A stretch of 64,000 nucleotides of DNA from Marinobacter sp. C7 (GTDB lineage: Bacteria > Pseudomonadota > Gammaproteobacteria > Pseudomonadales > Oleiphilaceae): positions 62,001-126,000 of the forward strand of contig NZ_JAKQZH010000002.1 of NCBI RefSeq assembly GCF_022343555.1, written 5' to 3'. The notes beneath the pieces are model-generated. The model did not search any database and was not told where the DNA came from. It saw only the letters and a program-made list of their open reading frames with translations. The translations under genes and the position numbers were made by a program. Positions 45,708 to 54,748 of the stretch are shown piece by piece. The number at the start of each line of letters is the position of its first letter. Within the stretch, counting starts at the first letter, position 1.

Positions 45708-48209
45708 ATGAGTGTTCTGCTATTACTGATCAGTGCCCTTGTGCTGGTCTACCTTGGCATCGGAGGCACCGTGGCGGCGGCGGTGATGGCCATTGCCACG
45801 GTTGTCGGTCTGTTCCAGGATGAATGGCACCTGCTCAGCATCGTCTTCGGCGGTATCTTCCTGGCTCTGGCGCTGATTCTGGTCATCCCCGGCGACCTGC
45901 GCCTGGACAAGATCAGCCGGCCCCTGCTCGGCTGGGTCCGCAGCCGGCTGCCCAAACTGTCCGACACCGAACGGGAAGCACTCAGCTCCGGCTCCGTAGA
46001 CTGGGACGGCGAACTCTTCTCGGGCAAACCGAACTGGAACAAACTGCTGGACGCCCGGCCGGCGCACCTTACCAGCGAGGAACAGGCCTTCCTGGATGGC
46101 CCGGTGGAAAAACTCTGCGCCATGCTCGACGACTGGAAAATCACCCACGAGCAATACGACCTGCCGGACAAGGTCTGGAAGTTCATCCGGGAAAAGGGCT
46201 TCTTTGGCCTGGTCATTCCCAAAGAAGACGGCGGGCTCGGCTTCTCCAACACGGCCCACTCGGAGATCGTCATGAAGATCTCCACCCGCAGCGTCTCGGC
46301 GGCGGTCACGGTCATGGTGCCCAACTCGCTCGGCCCGGGCGAACTGCTGATGCACTACGGCACGGACGACCAGAAGCAGCATTACCTGCCCCGCCTGGCC
46401 CAGGGCGAGGAAATTCCCTGCTTCGCCCTGACCTCACCGGTGGCCGGCTCCGATGCCGGTGCCATCCCCGATAAGGGCATCGTCTGCAAAGGCCAGTGGA
46501 ACGGCGAGGAAGTCCTCGGCCTGAAGGTGACCTGGAACAAGCGCTACATCACCCTGGCCCCGGTCGCCACCCTGATCGGCCTGGCCATCAAGGTCTACGA
46601 TCCCGAGCACCTGGTGGGCGAAAACGACGAGGTGGGCGTCACCTGCGTTCTGGTGCCCAAAGACACCGATGGTGTCAATGCCGGCGCCCGCCACCTGCCC
46701 ATGAATACCGTATTCATGAACGGCCCCACGTGGGGGACCGACGTGTTTATCCCGATGGAACAGGTGATCGGTGGCCAGGACATGCTCGGCAAGGGCTGGA
46801 CCATGCTGCTGGAGTGCCTGTCCATCGGCCGCTCGATTTCGCTGCCGGCCCTGGGTACCGGTGCCGGCAAGGTGGCCAGCCTGGCGACCGGCTCCTACGC
46901 CTACACCCGGGAACAGTTTGGCCGCTCTATCAGCCAGTTTGAGGGTGTACAGGAAGCCCTCGAACCCATCGCCGGCTACACCTACATGATGGATGCCGCC
47001 CGCCTGCTGACCTCCGGCATGCTGGATCGGGGCGTGCGCCCGTCCGTGCCGTCGGCAGTGCTGAAATACCGCAATACCGACCTGATGCGGGAAGTCATCA
47101 ACCACGCCATGGATGTGGTGGCCGGCCGCGGCGTCATCACCGGCCCCCGCAACTTCCTGGCCCGGGCCTACCAGGCGGTGCCCATCGGCATCACCGTGGA
47201 AGGCGCCAACATTCTCACCCGCAGCCTGATGATCTTCGGCCAGGGCGCCATTCGCTGCCACCCGTTCATCGTCGAGGAAATCGAAGCAGCGGGCATGGAG
47301 GACGAGGACAAGGCAGCGAAGAAATTCGACCGTATCTTCTACCGCCACCTGGCCCATACCACCCGTAACGCGCTGCGGGCCTTCCTGCTGGCACTGACCG
47401 GCGGGCTGATCGAATCGGTGCCGCGCCATGGCGAAATCAAGCGTCATTACCGCCAACTGGCGCGTTTTTCCGCGGCCTTCGCGTTGATGACCGACGTCAC
47501 CCTGCTCACCGTGGGTGGTGGCCTGAAAGCGCGCCAGCGCCTGTCCGGCCGGATGGCGGACTGCCTGGTGCACCTCTACTACGCCACAGCGGTGATCAAA
47601 CAGTGGCATGAGGAAGGGTACCCGGATGACCAGCGTCCACTGGTGGAATGGAGCCTGAGAACCTGCATGCGGGATCTGCAGGGCAGCATGCGGGAAGCCA
47701 TCATCAACTTCCCGGTCCCGGCCCTGCGCTGGCCCCTGCGCCTGCTGGTGTTCCCGCTCGGCGCTACCGGCCTGAACGGCCCGGATGACAGCCTGGGCAC
47801 CAAAGTCGCCCGTGCCATTGTGGACGACACCCCCGTGCGCCAGCGCATCAGCCGCGGCGCCTATACCTGCATGGATCCCGAAGATCCGCTGGGCCGTGTG
47901 CTCAACGCCTACAAACTGGCCAACGAAACCGCCGGCATGCGCGGCCGTCTGCATGAGGCAATCCGTAACCGCGATGAGGACGAGCTCGACAACATCGCCC
48001 TGCTGATGGGCCATGAGCGCAAGGAGCTGGTGGACTGGGCCTGTGCACAGGGCATCGTCAAGGCAGACGAGTGCGACAAACTTCTGGAGGCACTGACCGC
48101 CCTGTATGACGTCATCCGGGTCGATGCATTCGATGGTGACGGACTCAAGGCCCTGTCCCGATGCGCCAAGGGTAAGCGCAAAGTGGTGGAACGGTCAGCC
48201 CAGGAGTGA
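45708..48209 (+). CDS. fadE: Acyl-CoA dehydrogenase FadE
   Basis: 833 aa, the long gammaproteobacterial form (E. coli FadE 814 aa). Two membrane helices in the first 65 residues anchor it; the acyl-CoA dehydrogenase core spans about 75-530 (PVAGSDAGAIPDKG FAD loop; TYTR-like YAYTREQFGRSISQFEGVQEAL; VEGANILTRSLMIFGQGAIRCHP), then the FadE C-terminal DUF1974 domain. It performs the first step of fatty acid beta-oxidation. RBS GGAGG 8 bp before the ATG. Confidence 0.95.
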   Translation: MSVLLLLISALVLVYLGIGGTVAAAVMAIATVVGLFQDEWHLLSIVFGGIFLALALILVIPGDLRLDKISRPLLGWVRSRLPKLSDTEREALSSGSVDWDGELFSGKPNWNKLLDARPAHLTSEEQAFLDGPVEKLCAMLDDWKITHEQYDLPDKVWKFIREKGFFGLVIPKEDGGLGFSNTAHSEIVMKISTRSVSAAVTVMVPNSLGPGELLMHYGTDDQKQHYLPRLAQGEEIPCFALTSPVAGSDAGAIPDKGIVCKGQWNGEEVLGLKVTWNKRYITLAPVATLIGLAIKVYDPEHLVGENDEVGVTCVLVPKDTDGVNAGARHLPMNTVFMNGPTWGTDVFIPMEQVIGGQDMLGKGWTMLLECLSIGRSISLPALGTGAGKVASLATGSYAYTREQFGRSISQFEGVQEALEPIAGYTYMMDAARLLTSGMLDRGVRPSVPSAVLKYRNTDLMREVINHAMDVVAGRGVITGPRNFLARAYQAVPIGITVEGANILTRSLMIFGQGAIRCHPFIVEEIEAAGMEDEDKAAKKFDRIFYRHLAHTTRNALRAFLLALTGGLIESVPRHGEIKRHYRQLARFSAAFALMTDVTLLTVGGGLKARQRLSGRMADCLVHLYYATAVIKQWHEEGYPDDQRPLVEWSLRTCMRDLQGSMREAIINFPVPALRWPLRLLVFPLGATGLNGPDDSLGTKVARAIVDDTPVRQRISRGAYTCMDPEDPLGRVLNAYKLANETAGMRGRLHEAIRNRDEDELDNIALLMGHERKELVDWACAQGIVKADECDKLLEALTALYDVIRVDAFDGDGLKALSRCAKGKRKVVERSAQE

Positions 48210-48258
48210 TCGGGAATGGAACATGGCGTATGGCCCCAAGGCCATACGCCGCAGCACG

Positions 48259-48570
48259 TCAGTGCCGGCCGTTCAGGATATCCACGATTTCGCGGGTATC
48301 CTTGATGATGGTGTAGACCGTGTCCTCGATCTCGACCCGCTGACGGCGGCCATCAATGTCGTAGACCCGGCCGTAGTGCAGCAGGTCCCGGTCGAAGTAG
48401 TCCCCCCGACGATAATCCAGCTTCTTCTGCCAACCCGGGGGCAACGGCTCACCGCGCTCGACCTTCTTCTCCAGGCCCGGAGGCAGCCCATTGCTTTGGG
48501 GTGGCTGGGCCATCACCGCCGCGGGCAGGATAGCACTGACAAGCACAACGGATTTCAACAACAGCTTCAT
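48259..48570 (-). CDS. RcnB-like small exported protein
   Basis: 103 aa from ATG 48570 (MKLLLKSVVLVSAILPAAVMA signal peptide). The mature part has LPPGLEKKVERGEPLPPGWQKKL, a repeat typical of RcnB-family/DUF1236-like periplasmic proteins, and a C-terminal VYDIDGRRQRVEIEDTVYTIIKDTREIVDIL. RcnB in E. coli modulates nickel/cobalt homeostasis; here that is only family inference. A second relative is at 50762-51187. Confidence 0.75.
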   Translation of the reverse strand: MKLLLKSVVLVSAILPAAVMAQPPQSNGLPPGLEKKVERGEPLPPGWQKKLDYRRGDYFDRDLLHYGRVYDIDGRRQRVEIEDTVYTIIKDTREIVDILNGRH

Positions 48571-48660
48571 ATCGAATCCCTGGTTGGAAGTGAATGACTC
48601 ATTGTTGCCCACTCTACTACGAAGACGACCGGTTACCGTGATGCGTTCCTTAACATTCCT

Positions 48661-49626
48661 TCAGCCGCCCTCCGGGCTGTTCTCCCCACTACTCCTCAAG
48701 CCACCCCGAATCGCCTCGTCCAGTAGCCAGCGCCGCAGAATCTGGATACCCCGCTCCCGCCGCCGGCTGGTCTTCCAGGCAAAATAGAACTCATCCCCCG
48801 TCATCACCGGATGACAGGGTAGCCGGACAAAATCTTCTGAATCCTTGCGGGTACTGAGCATGTAATCGTTGGTCAGCGCGATACCCTGATGGAACCGGGC
48901 CGCCTCCAGTGCCAGCAGCATGTGACTGAAATGCTGGATGCGGGCCCCCGCCGGAATTTCCCGATCCACCGCCCTGAACCACACCTCCCAGTCCCCGGCC
49001 GGTTTCTCAAAAATACTGTGGGTCGACAACAGCGGAAACCGCGACACCTCATCCGGTGTCAGCGCCTCGTTGTCCGCATCGGCACCCTCCCGCCCGAGCT
49101 CCCGCCGGATCTTCTGCCAGTAATCCTGGCTGCACACCGGGAACAACTGCTCCACATACAGCAGCTCATAGCTGTAGGCCGCGGAATTCTTGTGCACGGT
49201 AATGAAACAGTCCGCCACCCGGTCGGACAACTGCGGGTTTTCACTGCTCATCTCCAGCGCCAGATCGATCTGTGGGTGCAGCCGCTGTAAATCCGGTAAC
49301 CGGGGCACCAGCCAACGTACCGCAAACGAACTGAACACCGACAGCCGGATCCGGGACTCCTCGTGCCCCAGCAATTGCTCGCTGGCCCGCTCGATCTGCA
49401 ACAGCGCGGAACTGACCGCATCCAGATACTGCCGGCCCTCATCGGTGAGTGTCAGCGTCCGCCCGCTCCGCCAGAACAACTGTTCACCGAGGTAGGTTTC
49501 CAGCTGTTTGATCTGGTGGCTCACGGCACTCTGGCTGACCGCCAGTTCTTCGGCGGCAAGGGAAAAGCTGTTGAGGCGGGCGACAGCTTCAAAGACGGGG
49601 AGCGCTTTCAGGGGTGGCAGCTTCAT
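48661..49626 (-). CDS. LysR-family regulator, GcvA-like
   Basis: 321 aa. N-terminal HTH (LPPLKALPVFEAVARLNSFS, then AAEELAVSQSAVSHQIKQLE) has the PPLxALxxFEA start of GcvA/AmpR-type LysR proteins. Effector domain follows. Divergent from the EamA gene at 49855; copy 6 of the repeat lies between. GcvA members regulate diverse genes, so a glycine link is not implied. Confidence 0.9.
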   Translation of the reverse strand: MKLPPLKALPVFEAVARLNSFSLAAEELAVSQSAVSHQIKQLETYLGEQLFWRSGRTLTLTDEGRQYLDAVSSALLQIERASEQLLGHEESRIRLSVFSSFAVRWLVPRLPDLQRLHPQIDLALEMSSENPQLSDRVADCFITVHKNSAAYSYELLYVEQLFPVCSQDYWQKIRRELGREGADADNEALTPDEVSRFPLLSTHSIFEKPAGDWEVWFRAVDREIPAGARIQHFSHMLLALEAARFHQGIALTNDYMLSTRKDSEDFVRLPCHPVMTGDEFYFAWKTSRRRERGIQILRRWLLDEAIRGGLRSSGENSPEGG

Positions 49627-49707
49627 TATCTAAATTTCTAATGGCTCAACAATAAAGATCATTTTATCCGATATTAGCATGATATTAGACTCACCACCGA
49701 AGCTTGA

Positions 49708-49817
49708 GGGACAGGTCGGTATGCCCCTCCGAAAATGCTCGGAGCCAAGGATGGCGCAGAGCAAGCGTACATGGACGTACTCGCAGCGGTTTTCGGAGGG
49801 GCATACCGACCTGTCCC
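49708..49817 (-). repeat. Structured intergenic repeat, copy 6
   Basis: Arms 49708-49735 and 49790-49817 are perfect inverted repeats of 28 bp; inner ends CCTCCGAAAA / TTTTCGGAGG. The core is in reverse orientation (GGAGCCAAGGATGGC, ACATGGACGT) and its inner stem differs from other copies. It lies between the divergent LysR and EamA genes, 38 bp before the EamA start. Confidence 0.9.
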
Positions 49818-49854
49818 GGGCACCAAACTTGAAGATTAAGGAGAGGAGTCACCC

Positions 49855-50805
49855 GTGTCAGGCAAAACCGTAAACAGCGCGATTCTCCTGCTGGTCATCG
49901 GCAATGCCATGGCCATCGCCTCGGACGTGTTCATCAAACTGCTGGAACCGGGCACCCCCATCTTCCAGTTTGCCTTCCTGCGCTGTGTCCTGACCCTGGT
50001 TTTCCTGCTGCCCCTGCTCGGCCAGCTGAACCGCGAGCACCTGTTCGCAGGCCTTGGCATCCACACCCTGCGCGCCCATATCCACCTGGCGGGCATCCTG
50101 TGCATGGTCGTCGCCCTGGGCAACCTGCCCCTGGCCACCGCCAACGCCGTCTTCTACGCCGCACCGATCCTGGTCATGGTGCTGTCGGTCATCGTATTTC
50201 GAGAACAGCTTACCCCGCTGAGCGTCTTTGCCGTCTTCAGCGGCTTCGCCGGCATCGTCGTCATCCTGCGACCGGTGGAATTCAACTGGGCCGCGATCGC
50301 CGCCCTGGGATCCGCCTTTGCCCTGGCCATCAACGCGGTCATGGTGCGACAGCTGCCCAAAGGGCAATCCACCGTCCACAAACTGTTCCTGAACTACCTG
50401 CTGATTCTGCCGGCGGCGGGCGCGCTGGCCTGGTGGGAAGGGGCTGCCTGGGATGCCAGTATCCTGATCAGCGCCCTGGGTTCCGCCCTGTTCATCCTCG
50501 GCTACAACATCACCGTCCTGCTCGCCTACCGCCAGGTGGACGCCAACCAGGTCACCAGCGCCGAATACACGGGCCTGATCTGGGCTGTCGCCATTGGCTG
50601 GATCTGGTTCGGGGAAGTGCCCGACCTGTGGTTCCTGGCCGGCAGCCTGATGATCGTGGTTCCGCTGATCCTGATCGGATTGCAGCACCGGCGCCGCTCA
50701 CCGGCACGGGGCTTCAACCCCGACACCCGGCGAGCGACCGGAGAAGAACAACACCCCCGCTTCAGCGACGGGACTCCTCGATTAGCGCATGAGTGTCGCG
50801 AATGA
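49855..50805 (+). CDS. EamA/DMT-family transporter
   Basis: 316 aa with ten helices in two EamA repeats. GTG start at 49855 after an AAGGAGAGGAG RBS. The C-terminal 40 residues after the last helix are hydrophilic and overlap, tail to tail, the end of the RcnB-like gene by 44 bp. Substrate unknown; a GcvA-like LysR gene is divergent. Confidence 0.88.
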   Translation: MSGKTVNSAILLLVIGNAMAIASDVFIKLLEPGTPIFQFAFLRCVLTLVFLLPLLGQLNREHLFAGLGIHTLRAHIHLAGILCMVVALGNLPLATANAVFYAAPILVMVLSVIVFREQLTPLSVFAVFSGFAGIVVILRPVEFNWAAIAALGSAFALAINAVMVRQLPKGQSTVHKLFLNYLLILPAAGALAWWEGAAWDASILISALGSALFILGYNITVLLAYRQVDANQVTSAEYTGLIWAVAIGWIWFGEVPDLWFLAGSLMIVVPLILIGLQHRRRSPARGFNPDTRRATGEEQHPRFSDGTPRLAHECRE

Positions 50806-51187
50806 TCCGGGCAACCCGGTGCTCCGGCGGCAAGTGATCGTCATACCGCAGGTTTGTGCGGTAACCATCCCGGTAGCGGTAGTGATCGTGGCGATCCCGG
50901 TAATGGCGGTGCCTGTCCCGATAATCGTGGCGGTCATGCCGATGATAGTGACGATGGTCACGATCCCGGTAACGGCGATCCCGGTGCTTGTGACGCCGCT
51001 CATGGTGGTCCCTGCGATAATGGGCCCGCATCAGATTCTTCTGGTGCCCGGGCGGTAACGCCTTGCCCCGATCCAGCTGCTTCTGGATCCCTGGCGGAAG
51101 GCCATGGCCCCGGTAATTATCCGCGGCAGCCGTCCCGGCGAAGCCAAGGGCAATCACCACAAGACTGCTGATCAATAGTTTTTTCAT
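50762..51187 (-). CDS. RcnB-like exported protein, His/Arg/Asp-rich
   Basis: 141 aa from ATG 51187 (MKKLLISSLVVIALGFAGTAAA signal peptide). Next LPPGIQKQLDRGKALPPGHQKNL, the same double motif as the gene at 48259, then about 60 residues built of R-D-H-Y units (for instance RYRDRDHRHYHRHDRHDYRD), and a C-terminal DDHLPPEHRVARIIRDTHALI. Many His residues could bind metal, or the stretch could be flexible. Its 3' end overlaps the convergent EamA gene. Confidence 0.75.
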   Translation of the reverse strand: MKKLLISSLVVIALGFAGTAAADNYRGHGLPPGIQKQLDRGKALPPGHQKNLMRAHYRRDHHERRHKHRDRRYRDRDHRHYHRHDRHDYRDRHRHYRDRHDHYRYRDGYRTNLRYDDHLPPEHRVARIIRDTHALIEESRR

Positions 51188-51339
51188 AGCTGTTCTCCCA
51201 TCCTGTTCAAGACTGGACAGACAACAACCCGGAGATATATCCGGGCTACCTGGTTTCAGGTTATCGAACGGGAGAGGAATGTCAGCGCCCGGGAGCGGGC
51301 TTTGCACAAGCTTTACACTGAGACGCGCAAAACTGACGC

Positions 51340-51915
51340 TTAACTGTCGGTGTTGTCGACAGAACGGAGGTGGGACTCCAGGGCAAACGTGTGGGGGCAA
51401 TCGGCACCCAGCTCCCGCAGCGACTCCGCCAGCCGCAACAGATACTCGGAATTGGGGCCGCTCGGCCCCTCCGCGCGAGCAATCTGCAGCGCGATTTCCA
51501 CATCCGGGGCCTCGCCGAGGAAGGCCTCGTTATCCTCGGTGGCAATATAAACCAGCCCTTCAGCGTGACTGCCATCGTCAAAGGTCATAGTGGTGGAGAA
51601 CCGGAGGTAGCCATTCTTTTCGCGTACATCCAGATACTCGAACACGTGGGGAGACACCCGGTAAGCCATACCCTTGCAGACGGCACCCGGTTGTTCGATC
51701 AGGGTGACCACGCGTCCGGGCGCTTCCGGGGTTCCCCGGTGGTCATGGGAGGCCTGCCAGAACCGACGGGCCCAGCCCCTGATCGAGCCGGGACGTTTCT
51801 CCAGGAACGGAAAATCCACCTTATAGATCAGAGAGCCATAGCCGAACAGCCAGATGGCGTCGATGCCCTCGAAGTTGAAGCGCTTTCGGTTGTGTTCGAT
51901 GGTGTTAGCGGACAT
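51340..51915 (-). CDS. chaC: ChaC-like gamma-glutamylcyclotransferase
   Basis: 191 aa, family length. FGYGSLIYKVDFPF near residue 24 is the substrate-binding loop; VTLIEQPGAVCKGMAYRV and the Glu in YLDVREKNGY follow, all typical of ChaC glutathione-specific gamma-glutamylcyclotransferases, which split glutathione into 5-oxoproline and Cys-Gly. Cytoplasmic. Separate transcription from MarC gene is likely (35-bp gap on the same strand, so an operon is possible). Confidence 0.88.
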   Translation of the reverse strand: MSANTIEHNRKRFNFEGIDAIWLFGYGSLIYKVDFPFLEKRPGSIRGWARRFWQASHDHRGTPEAPGRVVTLIEQPGAVCKGMAYRVSPHVFEYLDVREKNGYLRFSTTMTFDDGSHAEGLVYIATEDNEAFLGEAPDVEIALQIARAEGPSGPNSEYLLRLAESLRELGADCPHTFALESHLRSVDNTDS

Positions 51916-51950
51916 GAATGACAGCCGGAGTTGGACGACAGCCCACTATT

Positions 51951-52583
51951 CTAGGCTGCCTGGGTGCTCGCGATAAAGCCGGCGATGCCGGTCAACACAA
52001 TCTCCGCCGCCATGGCAGACAGAATCAGGCCGCTGATCTTCGACATGATATTCAGGCCGGTCTTACCCAGCGCCTTTTCCAGATAGCCGGACAGATGCAG
52101 CAGGACCCCAAGGATCAGCAACCCCGATACCAGACCGAGCAAGCCGCCCGCGACCTGTGGCACCGCCTTGAGTTCGGCGCCGTAGACCATGATGGCACCG
52201 ATGGTGGCCGGCCCGATCATCACCGGGATGGCCAGGGGAACGACAGCTACATCGTCCCGGTCTTCCTCCGGCAATCCGGTCGCGTGGTTACGGGTGCCGC
52301 TGCTGACGAGGCTGACCGCGGTCAGGAACAGCAGGCAGCCGGCACCGATGCGGAAAGAGTTCAGGGTAATACCAATGGCGTCGAACAGCAGGGGGCCGGC
52401 AAAGAACAGGACCAGACCAAGAATAAACGCGGACACAATGGCCCGGCGGATAATTGAGGATTTTTCCGCCGCCGGCAGCCCCCTGGTCAGCGCCAGGAAC
52501 ATGGTAATCACAAAGAACGGCGCCAACAGGAACAGGAAGCGGATGGTGCTGTTCAGATAGGTGCTGAAAAACGTCTCAAACAT
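51951..52583 (-). CDS. MarC-family membrane protein
   Basis: 210 aa from ATG 52583 (MFETFFSTYLNSTIRFLFLL). Six hydrophobic helices, with family strings AIPVMIGPATIGAIMVYG in the middle and MSKISGLILSAMAAEIVLTGI near the end, as in MarC/UPF0056 proteins. Function of the family is not established. The longer upstream open frame has no RBS. Confidence 0.87.
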   Translation of the reverse strand: MFETFFSTYLNSTIRFLFLLAPFFVITMFLALTRGLPAAEKSSIIRRAIVSAFILGLVLFFAGPLLFDAIGITLNSFRIGAGCLLFLTAVSLVSSGTRNHATGLPEEDRDDVAVVPLAIPVMIGPATIGAIMVYGAELKAVPQVAGGLLGLVSGLLILGVLLHLSGYLEKALGKTGLNIMSKISGLILSAMAAEIVLTGIAGFIASTQAA

Positions 52584-52688
52584 CAGGGAAGTCCGGCCAG
52601 AAAAACCGATAGCATAGCGCCTGATTTCAACGACTTCCGTACGCAACAGAACCTATATCCCGCGCAATACCGCCAACCAGGGTTACCG

Positions 52689-53474
52689 TCAGACAGAGAG
52701 GTCCACGAAAAGACGCCCGGACAGCATGGCCAGGATATCAGAGGGCGTCATGCCCAGGGTCATACGGAACGTGTGAGAGAAGTGGGCAGAGTCGGTAAAC
52801 CCGGCTGCAATCGCGGCATTGGTCAGGGTTTCGCCGCGCTCGACACCGGTCACCGTTACAAAAAGCCGGTGCCACTGCCGGTAACGACGAATCGGAACCC
52901 CGATCTGCTCCCGGAACAGTTCGACCAGGCGAGACACCGACAAATTCACCGCACCGGCGAGCTGTTCAACAGAAAGGTTCTCCGTGATCCGTTCCCGGAT
53001 CAGCGCCACGACGGCTTCCACTCTTGGATCGGCCGGCGGATAGGCCTGCCCCGAAGGGTTGATACACCGCTCCAGTGCCAGGTAGGCGTCCTCAGGCTCG
53101 AGCGGCCGCGCGTGCAGTCGACGGCACAGGTCCTGCAATTCCGGTTCCCCGGGCAGGTGGCCATGAATACCCGGTGTCCAACGGTTCATACCGTCGGCCA
53201 GCAATCGAAAATCCTGGCCCAACGCATCCAGGTAACAGGCCGCAACGAGCTGTCCCCCGGCATCAATCTCGACACGGGTGCCCGGCGCCAACAGGAGGGA
53301 GTGCTGATGCCAGGCTTCCCCGCTGCCGGGCAAGGCAACTTGCAGAGGCGCTTCCAGACCAACCACCAGGGAGGCCGCCGCCTGGCTGAACCGGATAGGC
53401 CCGGCGACGCGCCCCACGAACAGGGTACGGCGCGGCCACAGGTATAACAGATTCGATAGGTGATTGTTGGCCAA
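52689..53474 (-). CDS. AraC-family transcriptional regulator
   Basis: 261 aa from a TTG at 53474 with an AGAGG RBS. Residues 1-120 form an AraC-like ligand domain (cupin-like), and 155-255 a double HTH (LSVEQLAGAVNLSVSRLVEL and TLTNAAIAAGFTDSAHFSHTF). Divergent from the lipase gene across 248 bp, where a palindrome lies. A role in lipase control is suggested only by position. Confidence 0.9.
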   Translation of the reverse strand: MANNHLSNLLYLWPRRTLFVGRVAGPIRFSQAAASLVVGLEAPLQVALPGSGEAWHQHSLLLAPGTRVEIDAGGQLVAACYLDALGQDFRLLADGMNRWTPGIHGHLPGEPELQDLCRRLHARPLEPEDAYLALERCINPSGQAYPPADPRVEAVVALIRERITENLSVEQLAGAVNLSVSRLVELFREQIGVPIRRYRQWHRLFVTVTGVERGETLTNAAIAAGFTDSAHFSHTFRMTLGMTPSDILAMLSGRLFVDLSV

Positions 53475-53532
53475 AGCGATGCGCCTCTGCCAGCACCGGA
53501 AACGGACCGCCAGCTGTTATTGTTTTCGATAG

Positions 53533-53549
53533 TTGCATATTCTATGCAA
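53533..53549. promoter_or_regulatory. Palindrome TTGCATA-TTC-TATGCAA in the AraC/lipase gap
   Basis: Perfect 7-bp arms around TTC, 59 bp before the AraC start and about 174 bp before lipase. AT-rich relative to surroundings. Likely a protein-binding site; the protein is not known. Confidence 0.5.
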
Positions 53550-53722
53550 ATCCCGGCCGACACACCCACTTCCTTTGTCTGTTTCGTGACCAGTTCACGA
53601 CTTTTTCCCACCCGGGCCGTTTCCCGTCAGTTCTTACAAGCGAACGGATCAGCTACCGGCATACGGTGGCAACGCTTTACGAGCAAAACCGTTCCAATAA
53701 CAAAGACAAGGAAACCCGACTC

Positions 53723-54688
53723 ATGAAGACTTGGATCAAGGGCGCGTTTGCGGCCCTGACATTATCCGCTGCCCTGCCGGCCCAGGCCGGCCTTTTTGAC
53801 TGGCTATGGGGCCCGGGCGATGAGGCTGCCACCCGGCACCCGATCGTTCTGGTTCCCGGCATCTTCGCCTTCGACTCCATTGCCGGTGTCGACTACTGGT
53901 ACCGCATCCCTGCAGCTCTTGAGGACGAGGGAGCCCGGGTGTTCATTCCGGAAATCAACGCCTTTGACAGCTCTGCCCGTCGGGGCGAGCGACTGATTGA
54001 GCAACTGGATGCCATCCGCGCCGCCTCCGATGGCCGGATCACCCGCTTCAACCTCATCGGCCACAGCCAGGGCGGCATGACCTCCCGCTATGTGATGAAC
54101 GCCCGTCCTGACCTCGTTGCCTCCGTCACCACCCTGCACACCCCTCACAAGGGCTCTCCTCTGGCTGACATTGTCACCGGCGTGGCACCGGCCGACAGCC
54201 TTCAGGGGGTCGCCTTTGAAACCCTGGCCAATGCCATCGGTGACCTGGTGAACCTGCTTTCCGACGCCACGGCGGATCCGTCCGACATCAACTCGATGCT
54301 GGCCGAATTCAACAAACCGGGGGCCGCCGCATTCAATGCCATGTTCCCTGCCGGCCTGCCATCAACCGACTGTGGCCAGGGCCCCGCCGAAGTCACCCTG
54401 GATGGTAACCGGATCCGGCTTTACTCCTGGAGCGGCACGGCCACTGTTACCACGGGTGTGGATGTGTCGGATGCGCTGTTCGGCATCACCAGCCTGGCCA
54501 TTCCGGGTGCCGATGACGGCGTGACCGGCCGTTGCTCCAGCCATTTTGGCCAGGTTATCCGGGATGACTACTTCATGAACCACCTGGACGTAAACAATCA
54601 TGTGCTTGGCCTGGTTTCCCTGTTTGAAACCTCGCCAAAGACCCTGTTCCGCAACCACGCCCGACGACTGAAGAACGCCGGACTGTAA
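53723..54688 (+). CDS. lipA: Secreted triacylglycerol lipase (family I)
   Basis: 321 aa from ATG 53723. Signal peptide MKTWIKGAFAALTLSAALPA, then QA and the mature start GLFDWLWGPG. Catalytic Ser115 in GHSQGG; the Asp is likely in PGADDGVTGR and the His in MNHLDVNNH. Two Cys (TDCGQG and GRCSS) can form the conserved disulfide. The lipase chaperone follows, so it is a foldase-dependent family I.1/I.2 lipase secreted by a type II system, which is not in this window. Confidence 0.93.
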   Translation: MKTWIKGAFAALTLSAALPAQAGLFDWLWGPGDEAATRHPIVLVPGIFAFDSIAGVDYWYRIPAALEDEGARVFIPEINAFDSSARRGERLIEQLDAIRAASDGRITRFNLIGHSQGGMTSRYVMNARPDLVASVTTLHTPHKGSPLADIVTGVAPADSLQGVAFETLANAIGDLVNLLSDATADPSDINSMLAEFNKPGAAAFNAMFPAGLPSTDCGQGPAEVTLDGNRIRLYSWSGTATVTTGVDVSDALFGITSLAIPGADDGVTGRCSSHFGQVIRDDYFMNHLDVNNHVLGLVSLFETSPKTLFRNHARRLKNAGL

Positions 54689-54697
54689 GAGACTGAG

Positions 54698-54723
54698 GCC
54701 GGCCGGTGCGGGAGCACCGGCCG
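54698..54723 (+). terminator. Strong hairpin between lipase and lipase chaperone
   Basis: GCCGGCCGGTGC pairs with GCACCGGCCGG around GGGA, 10 bp after the lipase stop. The stem is very stable and lacks a T-run, so it may stop or slow part of the transcripts and lower chaperone level relative to lipase, or protect the lipase 3' end. Confidence 0.6.
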
Positions 54724-54748
54724 GTGGATTCGTTCCAGGATACCGACC

